Shown here in pieces: positions 7,407 to 12,312 of a stretch of DNA of 12,312 nt. The position numbers were made by a program, and so were the translations under genes. This stretch comes from Candidatus Hermodarchaeota archaeon (GTDB lineage Archaea; Asgardarchaeota; Hermodarchaeia; Hermodarchaeales; Hermodarchaeaceae). The first letter of the stretch is position 1; every line of letters starts with the position of its first letter. The notes under the pieces are model-generated. The model had not been told where the DNA came from, did not search any database, and saw nothing but the letters and a program-made list of their open reading frames with translations. Location: contig JAEOTD010000021.1 in assembly GCA_016839995.1 (NCBI GenBank), forward strand, positions 1 through 12,312. The letters run 5' to 3'.

Positions 7407-7482
7407 GGGCCCGTGGCCAAGTGGATACGGCGACAGGCTTCGGACCTGTAGATCCGGGGTTCAAATCCCTGCGGGCCCGCCA
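7407..7482 (+). tRNA. tRNA-Arg (anticodon TCG), CCA encoded
   Basis: A complete cloverleaf can be folded by hand. The acceptor stem GGGCCCG (7407-7413) pairs perfectly with CGGGCCC (7472-7478), followed by discriminator G and an encoded CCA (7480-7482). The D arm has GCC (7416-7418) with GGC (7429-7431). The anticodon stem ACAGG (7433-7437) pairs with CCTGT (7445-7449) around the loop CTTCGGA, anticodon TCG at 7440-7442. The variable loop has five bases. The T stem CGGGG/CCCTG includes one G-T pair and holds the loop TTCAAAT. No intron interrupts the gene. The anticodon reads CGA and probably CGG arginine codons. It lies head-to-head with argS, its own charging enzyme. Confidence 0.97.
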
Positions 7483-7486
7483 CTCC

Positions 7487-7491
7487 TTTTT
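7487..7491 (+). terminator. T-tract terminator of tRNA-Arg
   Basis: Five consecutive T residues begin four bases after the encoded CCA. Short T-tracts are the usual termination signal behind archaeal tRNA genes; no hairpin is needed. Confidence 0.5.
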
Positions 7492-7555
7492 GAATTGACC
7501 TTACCCCAAGTACAATCAGAGTCGTGTGTTTGAGTTGGTAGTCCAGTAGTGGCGG

Positions 7556-7570
7556 TTTCCGAGACGGAAA
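7556..7570 (-). terminator. Hairpin directly after the aldolase/phosphatase stop codon
   Basis: A perfect inverted repeat, TTTCCG (7556-7561) and CGGAAA (7565-7570) with a three-base loop, touches the TAA of the FBP aldolase/phosphatase gene on its 3' side. On the minus strand it is not followed by a T-tract, so it is not a classical intrinsic terminator. It may instead mark or protect the mRNA 3' end and keep transcription from running into the tRNA-Arg gene on the opposite strand. Confidence 0.35.
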
Positions 7571-8671
7571 TTACTTGATGGGTTTGAAGCGGTTTTGAAG
7601 TTTTTTCAGGACATTGGGGAGCGTGGTGTATTCCATGGATGAGGGGGGGAGTCGATGTGGTTCAAAGGGCCCATGGCGACGCATATAGTCCATAACGTAC
7701 AAACATTGATCCCTTGTAAGATCCCATGCAGGGTCATCGAAGACATCCAGGGGCTCAGTTAACACCCCGTTCTTCATGCTGAAAGCTAATCCTGTTACGC
7801 GTGGGGGTCCATCGAATCGTGTGCACTGTGAGTAATGAAGTGGTACAGGCATGAGGGGGCCATTGTGGCTACCGCGCATCCATCCGGTGACAAGGTGTCC
7901 CAAGGCAAATCCCTCCAAGACCTCTCCGGTTGCAGGAAAGCCGCTTTGGGCACGGACAATGGCTGCAGGGTCATCCTTTCCGACGTATTTGCCAGCAACG
8001 GCATAGAGTTTTTCAGTTGAAATCACAGCCCCAATACCTCGGGATTCATCCTTGGAATAAACGCGTTTGATAACGTAATCTTCAGTTGAACCGATTAGGG
8101 CTAGAAGATCATAGGTTTCAGCAGGTGTTTCCATTTTGACCATTTTGTCGTTTTTGATGTCAAAGACTTCAAAAATGAAGCCATCATGCATCTTAGGATC
8201 GATGACCAATCCGGCTGTGTTGAAGGGGTCAGCAAATACCCGGTAGATGGGATAATTGTAGGCGCCGGGAGCTGTTTTGTCTGCCGTGAACACTACAAAG
8301 GGTTCAGCGGGGCGTTCTTCGAACTCCATTTCAGCAACACCGGGGCCCATTCCACGGACATTTCCGCTGAAGGCTTCTTTCAAGATATCCTGTCCGGCTC
8401 CGTACAGACCACGTTCCTTTGCGTTCTCAGCGCCTTTCATGAGGGCATCGAAGGCAGTTTTGTGGATTTTTTCGTCGTCAACTCCACGTGTGTGGGTCAT
8501 CAAAATCTCGCTATCGTCACCCGCATTCCAGATTTTGTAATCAATGATGAGTCCGGATTGATGGGCTTCGTCGATGGCTTGACAGATGACATCAGTTGTC
8601 ACATCACAGGTTCGGATGTGACCACCAATACTACCAATATCGGCTTTGATTAAGGTGACAGTAATTTTCAC
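7571..8671 (-). CDS. fbp: Fructose-1,6-bisphosphate aldolase/phosphatase (class V FBPase)
   Basis: This bifunctional gluconeogenic enzyme joins dihydroxyacetone phosphate and glyceraldehyde 3-phosphate and then dephosphorylates the product to fructose 6-phosphate. The 366-residue sequence aligns with the Sulfolobus enzyme almost position for position. Asp11 and His18 lie in IKADIGSIGGH, Asp52-Asp53 in AGDD, then come Gln94 (AAGQD region, here GAGQD), Asp131 (TADKT), Tyr229, the Schiff-base Lys232 and Asp233 in YVGKDDP, and WMRGSHNGPLMP, RFDGPPR, YMRRHGPF and MEYTTLP near the C-terminus. All metal and catalytic residues are present. GTG 8671 is chosen because it restores the family numbering and has AGGTGGA just upstream; GTG 8680 would add three residues and overlap that site. 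The gene has its own TATA-like box and a hairpin-rich leader. Confidence 0.96.
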   Translation of the reverse strand: MKITVTLIKADIGSIGGHIRTCDVTTDVICQAIDEAHQSGLIIDYKIWNAGDDSEILMTHTRGVDDEKIHKTAFDALMKGAENAKERGLYGAGQDILKEAFSGNVRGMGPGVAEMEFEERPAEPFVVFTADKTAPGAYNYPIYRVFADPFNTAGLVIDPKMHDGFIFEVFDIKNDKMVKMETPAETYDLLALIGSTEDYVIKRVYSKDESRGIGAVISTEKLYAVAGKYVGKDDPAAIVRAQSGFPATGEVLEGFALGHLVTGWMRGSHNGPLMPVPLHYSQCTRFDGPPRVTGLAFSMKNGVLTEPLDVFDDPAWDLTRDQCLYVMDYMRRHGPFEPHRLPPSSMEYTTLPNVLKKLQNRFKPIK

Positions 8672-8721
8672 AGGCTCCACCTACAAAGTGCTTCTTTGTT
8701 TCAGGTGTTGTGGTGCAACAC
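8672..8721 (-). promoter_or_regulatory. Leader with two tandem hairpins and possible occlusion of the ribosome-binding site
   Basis: Reading the mRNA sense, GTGTTG (8721-8716) pairs with CAACAC (8710-8705) over a five-base loop. After CTGAA, ACAAAG (8699-8694) pairs with CTTTGT (8688-8683), again over five bases. The Shine-Dalgarno AGGTGGAG follows at once (8682-8675). The bases CACCT (8707-8703), which overlap the first hairpin's 3' arm, are the exact complement of AGGTG in the Shine-Dalgarno site. That alternative would extend the second hairpin to 11 pairs with a GAA bulge and hide the site. Pairings are seen in the sequence; a regulatory role is inferred. Confidence 0.4.
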
Positions 8722-8744
8722 GAAAAGGCAGATTATCTTATCAC

Positions 8745-8757
8745 TATTAAATAATTT
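8745..8757 (-). promoter_or_regulatory. TATA-like box of the FBP aldolase/phosphatase gene
   Basis: On the minus strand this reads AAATTATTTAATA, in a 112-base gap between the hexapeptide-protein gene and fbp. A box centred near 8750 predicts a transcription start near 8724, right at the base of the first leader hairpin. This supports a transcription unit separate from the upstream dehydratase cluster. Confidence 0.45.
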
Positions 8758-8792
8758 GGTTTTGATACCCATATTTCCTCAAAGAGGGTTAC

Positions 8793-9320
8793 TCATTTCC
8801 GATCTTCGCGGAGTTGCTTAAGATATCGTTGACTCAATTCGACGTACACCTTCCAGTTAGCATCAAGTTCCTTGATGTCAGCAGGCGTAAGGGATCGAAC
8901 AACCTTACCGGGCACTCCAATAACGAGGCTTTCGGGCGGTATTATCTTACCTGGAGTGATTACGCTACCAGCACCGATAATGGAGTGATGCCCGATTTGA
9001 ACATTATTTAGTATCACTGCGCCAATACCGACCAAGACATTATCTTCGATGGTACATCCGTGTGCCACTGAATTGTGACCAAGAGTGACACTGTTACCTA
9101 TCTTAGTCGGGAAACGGAGGTCACAGTGAACGGTGCAATTGTCTTGGATACTCGAATCTGTTCCAATCGAGATGGTATTATAATCTGCTCTGATGACGGC
9201 ATACTCCCATACGCTACTTCGAGCCCCAATGGTTGCTGCACCGATCACCGAGGCGCGGGGTGAGATATAGGCATCATCAGCGATGGTTGGTTTCTTATCT
9301 TGGTACGGAATGATGACCAT
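8793..9320 (-). CDS. Gamma-carbonic anhydrase-like left-handed beta-helix protein (YrdA/PaaY/CaiE type)
   Basis: A 175-residue hexapeptide-repeat protein whose [LIV]-G-x-x-x-x pattern runs from about residue 12 to 138, with a C-terminal helix. The gamma-CA metal triad is conserved: His65 (NCTVH), His82 and His87 (LGHNSVAH), together with Arg44 and Gln59. The acidic loop that carries the proton-shuttle glutamates of Cam is absent, as in CamH and YrdA. Members include possible carbonic anhydrases and proteins in CoA pathways: PaaY is a thioesterase of phenylacetate catabolism and CaiE belongs to carnitine metabolism. Here the gene trails a 2-hydroxyacyl-CoA dehydratase cluster by 55 bases, so a role in CoA-ester housekeeping is a reasonable inference, but CO2 hydration cannot be excluded. 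It starts at ATG 9320, with GAGG upstream. Confidence 0.85.
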   Translation of the reverse strand: MVIIPYQDKKPTIADDAYISPRASVIGAATIGARSSVWEYAVIRADYNTISIGTDSSIQDNCTVHCDLRFPTKIGNSVTLGHNSVAHGCTIEDNVLVGIGAVILNNVQIGHHSIIGAGSVITPGKIIPPESLVIGVPGKVVRSLTPADIKELDANWKVYVELSQRYLKQLREDRK

Positions 9321-9375
9321 GTATTCACGTCCTCTGCCAGTGAGCAGGATTGTCTCTTCATCCCATAACTGTTAC

Positions 9376-10170
9376 TCATTTCCCCTTTTGCAAAGCGAGA
9401 ATTGCAGCACCCAGTGCACCAGTGTACTGGGGCGCTTTTGGAATCCATAGGTCAGAGTGGAGTTCATGACCTAGATAATGACGGAATCCAGGGTTAAGAG
9501 CAACCCCTCCAGTTACGGATACTGGGGGTTTGACACCCACTCTTTGAGACAGTGTCGCAATTTTTGCAGCCATGGCCTTGTGGACGCCTGCTGCAATATT
9601 CGCCGGATTATCACCGGCTCCGATTCGCCCAATGACTTCACTTTCAGCAAAGACCGTACACGTGCTACTGATGACTGAGGGATTTTTTGATTTGAGGGAG
9701 AGGGGACCTAACTCGCTGATTGGTAGTTCGAGCACTTGGGCCATCACTTCAAGAAACCGTCCAGTCCCAGCACTGCACTTATCATTCAGTTCGAAATCCA
9801 TTGGTCGACCGTTTTCTCCAATGCGTATAACCTTCGAGTCTTGTCCACCAACATCGATGAGAGTCTGAATTGCGGGATTCAGTGAGTGGACTCCGACGCT
9901 ATGACAGGTGATTTCGGTGATAGATTGGGTGGCATTTACGGCTTGACGGCGACCATATCCCGTGCTAATCGTCGGCACCTTAGAGAGATCCAATTGTGAT
10001 GCGTCAGATAATTCTTTCAGACAGCGTCGAACGGATTTTTGTGCGGAAGCGCCGGTGGCAAGGAGGAACCGCGCCAGAATTTTTTGGTCAGCGTTGAGTA
10101 AGATGGCTTTAGTTGTAGTTGATCCAACGTCGATGCCTATACCAAGATTTGGTTTTTTCACCACGGTCAT
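9376..10170 (-). CDS. 2-hydroxyacyl-CoA dehydratase activator, BadF/BadG/BcrA/BcrD ATPase family (HgdC-like)
   Basis: The activator is a homodimeric iron-sulfur ATPase that injects one high-energy electron into the dehydratase. The 264-residue length fits HgdC-type activators rather than the larger BcrA. The ASKHA fold shows the phosphate-1 motif GIDVGSTTTK (12-21), the phosphate-2 motif DVGGQDSK (106-113) and the adenosine motif TGGVALNPG (220-228). Cys132 in NDKCSAGTGRF and Cys171 in SSTCTVFAESEVI are the ligands of the [4Fe-4S] cluster shared between the two subunits; their 39-residue spacing equals that of HgdC. It starts at ATG 10170, six bases after the stop of the preceding dehydratase subunit, so the genes form an operon. 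All functional residues are present. Confidence 0.93.
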   Translation of the reverse strand: MTVVKKPNLGIGIDVGSTTTKAILLNADQKILARFLLATGASAQKSVRRCLKELSDASQLDLSKVPTISTGYGRRQAVNATQSITEITCHSVGVHSLNPAIQTLIDVGGQDSKVIRIGENGRPMDFELNDKCSAGTGRFLEVMAQVLELPISELGPLSLKSKNPSVISSTCTVFAESEVIGRIGAGDNPANIAAGVHKAMAAKIATLSQRVGVKPPVSVTGGVALNPGFRHYLGHELHSDLWIPKAPQYTGALGAAILALQKGK

Positions 10171-10176
10171 CGGCTC

Positions 10177-11412
10177 TTATACAATCATTTCGAGGAGGGC
10201 TTCAACACGAGTTTGAGCCTGTGCTTCACTATATTGTTGACTATCGACCATATCCCCTTCGATGATGACACCCGGGACACCTGTTCTCCTTGTTATTTCT
10301 TCTTTCGTCACCATTTGCCCGAGGGAATAGCGTTTACATGATCGAACGGAAAACAGCACAAAGCCTTCTAAATCGTAGTCTTTGATTAGTGTACACATTT
10401 TCTCAATCTTCGCCGAGAGTCCCTTGTTCAGGTACACGTTAGAATAGACTTTGGCGATACTTTTGAGGATTTCTCCACGAGGAATGCTTGCAGACCAAGC
10501 ATGCGTATACGAGTCAGCGGGGAAGACGACACCCTGCTTTGCGAGGGTGTTGAAAAAGTTGTAGATAGTAAACCATGGAGGAATGTTGTCCCATAGGAGC
10601 CGTACTTGTTCATCGACGATGGCACCAACCCCATTTTTAACACGGTCTTCGACTTCAGCGAGAAAGGCTTGGTAAAAGCTGATAGCCTGTTGAGTGCCCC
10701 GCAAGGAAACGATAGGGGCCATAGATAGAAACCGGTCTGCACAATTGAGGGGCGAGGGTTTATTGCGGCACGCTTCCAAGGCTCGGGTCCAAAGCGTTAC
10801 AGCTTCATTCGAAACTTCTGCAACTCTTTGTAACTTGTCTTGGTCGTACTCGTGATTGAAGGTCTTCCCAAGGAACTCAATTAATCCTTCAAGACTTGAT
10901 CTTACATAGGCGAGATGGTGAGGAGGTTGATCACCCTCAAGGGGTGGTGTATCCACGAGATACACTGGAGCACCGGTCATTTCGGAAACAGCTTCGTACC
11001 ACGGAAGAACTGTTCCACAAATATTGTTACAAGCCAAGAGCGCTTGAGGTTTAGGAAGCCCTGTTAGGGGGCTTTGTTCAGGATGATGGACAGAACCAAT
11101 ACTGGAGCGGGCATAAGAGCACAGTTCCTGAGAAAATCCCAGCTCCTCAGCAAAGCCACAAAGTAAAGGTCCACACTTGTCTGATCCAACAATTGCCCCA
11201 TACTGTTCTGGATAAGCTGCTGTTACATCGAAAGCCACAGGAATTTCAACCGGAAATCCAGATGTCACCCAAGCTAAACGACCCGCCTGTGACGCTTGTT
11301 TTGTACTCAGGATATGAAGGGTCATGGTTTCCCGGAGCAGTTTACTTGAGTTGAGCTTTCGATACGCTTTTTCTTTCGTTCCAGATGAATTCCGTGTGGA
11401 TTCAGCAGGCAT
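10177..11412 (-). CDS. 2-hydroxyacyl-CoA dehydratase subunit, HgdB/BcrB-C family
   Basis: One of two cluster-binding subunits of a radical-type acyl-CoA dehydratase (or related reductase), which removes water from a (R)-2-hydroxyacyl-CoA by way of a ketyl radical. Seen in the 411-residue sequence: cysteines in CSYARSSIG (Cys98), CNNICGTVLPWYE (Cys128, Cys132) and SVRSCKRYS (Cys359), which match the usual three cluster-ligand positions; the mid-protein motif RLLWDNIPPW; and the family ending EGDMVDS with TRVEALLEM. The amino end, before GRLAWVTSGFPVEIP, is poorly conserved. ATG 11412 is preferred because AGGTGA lies five bases upstream; GTG 11421 would add three residues and sit inside that site. 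The upstream subunit gene ends 18 bases before. The substrate is not determined by the sequence. Confidence 0.9.
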   Translation of the reverse strand: MPAESTRNSSGTKEKAYRKLNSSKLLRETMTLHILSTKQASQAGRLAWVTSGFPVEIPVAFDVTAAYPEQYGAIVGSDKCGPLLCGFAEELGFSQELCSYARSSIGSVHHPEQSPLTGLPKPQALLACNNICGTVLPWYEAVSEMTGAPVYLVDTPPLEGDQPPHHLAYVRSSLEGLIEFLGKTFNHEYDQDKLQRVAEVSNEAVTLWTRALEACRNKPSPLNCADRFLSMAPIVSLRGTQQAISFYQAFLAEVEDRVKNGVGAIVDEQVRLLWDNIPPWFTIYNFFNTLAKQGVVFPADSYTHAWSASIPRGEILKSIAKVYSNVYLNKGLSAKIEKMCTLIKDYDLEGFVLFSVRSCKRYSLGQMVTKEEITRRTGVPGVIIEGDMVDSQQYSEAQAQTRVEALLEMIV

Positions 11413-11430
11413 TTCATTCACCTAATTATT

Positions 11431-12312
11431 TCATCTCGCTGTAAGTGTTTCGAGAAAACTTTGAAGTCGACCCTCCAATCGGGCACGATCGGAGAATTCA
11501 GGGTCCAAGGGAACACGAACAGCGAGTAGTTTCTTTTTCTCAGCTAGCTTAAGGGTATCGGGAACCTCGAATTGATCAGGATCACAGAAAGATTGCTCAC
11601 AGAGGATTAAACCATTAATATGAAGTTTGGAAAACACCTGGTCAATGAAATTCAGACGAGTGGGTAATCCCTCTTGGGTAGGTTCTGCGGGAGCAGTGAG
11701 AATGCTTTTCGCCATTTCGGAATAGGGATTCCCTTGTAGATTCGGAGCCTTGGTGAATATGGTGCGGAAGGTGAAGGATAATAAATCAAAAGCGATTTCG
11801 ACATCTTCTAGGTCTGCATTATTTTTTGCATTTTCAAAATACATGGCAATTCCTTCGGGGTCGACCATACCTCCCATGAGCATAACTCGGGGTTCATCCT
11901 TGGATTGAATGCTAACCTGGTCAGGGAGTTGCCCAGTTAACAGTCCATATCGAAGAGCTTCTGCTGTTGGGAGTAGTTGGTATTTCCGAAGCTCAGTTTG
12001 TAATTGGTTGGCAACAGCTTCGATATCTTGAAGGTTCTGAGCATTGGGTGCCGTGAGGAACCGACGAATTAATCCAGTATATTCCAGGTAGGGATAGATG
12101 GAGGGTTGAAGGATTCGTGCTGAAGTAATAAATTGGGCTGCAGCCCGGAACTCCGCAATAAGGGCGACGGCTTCTTGATACTTTTCCATGGAGAATCGGG
12201 TGCCCATTGTTACTTCTAGGTGAGTGCTGAGATTGCGAAGTTCTTCCGCAAGAAAAGTAATGGCTGCATCATCATTTGCTACAGGATAGGTTAACCGTAA
12301 GATGATATCTTC
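11431..12312 (-). CDS. 2-hydroxyacyl-CoA dehydratase second subunit (HgdA-like), N-terminus beyond the window
   Basis: The reading frame stays open for all 35 codons between the ATG at 12207 and the right edge, and that stretch (LTYPVANDDAAITFLAEEL) reads like the family, so the gene is cut by the window rather than starting at 12207. At least 293 residues are visible, perhaps two thirds of the protein. The C-terminal features are GGMVDPEG, then NGLILCEQSFCDPDQFEVP with the cluster-ligand cysteine in the Phe-Cys-Asp-Pro context, and RLEGRLQSFLETL, the usual ending of the family. The other ligand cysteines should lie in the missing N-terminal part. It is the first visible gene of the dehydratase operon, ahead of the HgdB-like subunit and the activator; a CoA-transferase or substrate-specific gene might lie outside to the right. 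Confidence 0.85.
   Translation of the reverse strand, partial: EDIILRLTYPVANDDAAITFLAEELRNLSTHLEVTMGTRFSMEKYQEAVALIAEFRAAAQFITSARILQPSIYPYLEYTGLIRRFLTAPNAQNLQDIEAVANQLQTELRKYQLLPTAEALRYGLLTGQLPDQVSIQSKDEPRVMLMGGMVDPEGIAMYFENAKNNADLEDVEIAFDLLSFTFRTIFTKAPNLQGNPYSEMAKSILTAPAEPTQEGLPTRLNFIDQVFSKLHINGLILCEQSFCDPDQFEVPDTLKLAEKKKLLAVRVPLDPEFSDRARLEGRLQSFLETLTAR

Noticed and set aside
7285..7533. 82-residue plus-strand frame spanning the tRNA-Arg gene
   Set aside because: It runs through the tRNA cloverleaf and the argS start region; the tRNA explains the sequence.
8186..8653. 155-residue plus-strand frame opposite the FBP aldolase/phosphatase
   Set aside because: It is antisense to a gene with all catalytic residues intact and has no domain features of its own.
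8738..8746. TATCAC half-site ahead of fbp, like the sugar-responsive motif of Thermococcales (TATCAC-N5-GTGATA)
   Set aside because: The second half-site is absent at the required spacing, so only six bases match.
8788..9383. A 13-base exact repeat, GTTACTCATTTCC, over the stop codons of the hexapeptide and activator genes (8788-8800 and 9371-9383)
   Set aside because: About one exact 13-mer repeat is expected by chance in a window of this size, and half of it is stop codon and common Lys codons.

Overview
The window looks like a stretch of chromosome from an archaeon, most likely a non-hyperthermophile that lives by fermentation or anaerobic metabolism. The evidence is a bifunctional fructose-1,6-bisphosphate aldolase/phosphatase of the archaeal type, a homologue of the archaeal cyclic 2,3-diphosphoglycerate synthetase, an archaeal-style arginyl-tRNA synthetase, a DUF362 protein, TATA-like boxes in front of several genes, and frequent TTG and GTG starts. 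MsrA is mainly found in archaea that are not extreme thermophiles. An Asgard or Bathyarchaeia-type lineage would fit, but the sequence alone does not settle the phylum. No insertion sequence, CRISPR array or phage gene is visible.

Layout from left to right: the end of a small two-helix membrane protein (1-150, +); a gene-free stretch of about 340 bases with several inverted repeats; a cDPG synthetase-like P-loop NTPase (+); convergent with it, an alpha-alpha toroid (terpenoid cyclase-like) protein (-); divergent from that, MsrA (+); convergent with MsrA, a two-gene unit of a degenerate tandem-GNAT protein followed by a DUF362 protein (-); argS (-); divergent from argS, a complete tRNA-Arg(TCG) gene with encoded CCA (+); then, all on the minus strand, the FBP aldolase/phosphatase, a gamma-carbonic-anhydrase-like hexapeptide protein, and a three-gene 2-hydroxyacyl-CoA dehydratase cluster whose first gene runs off the right edge.

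Two themes stand out. Central carbon metabolism is represented by the gluconeogenic aldolase/phosphatase and the 2-phosphoglycerate-linked cDPG synthetase homologue. The right end encodes a radical-type acyl-CoA dehydratase (two cluster-binding subunits plus an ATP-dependent [4Fe-4S] activator), a machine usually used in amino-acid fermentation or in the related benzoyl-CoA reductases. It is followed by a gamma-CA/PaaY/CaiE-like protein that is often found with CoA-ester pathways. The substrate cannot be read from this window.

The most unusual non-coding signal is a pair of small hairpins just ahead of the aldolase/phosphatase start. An alternative pairing there would bury its Shine-Dalgarno sequence, which suggests a translational switch. 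The other points of interest are the cognate pairing of argS with tRNA-Arg in one divergent intergenic region, and the structured-looking region ahead of the cDPG synthetase homologue.
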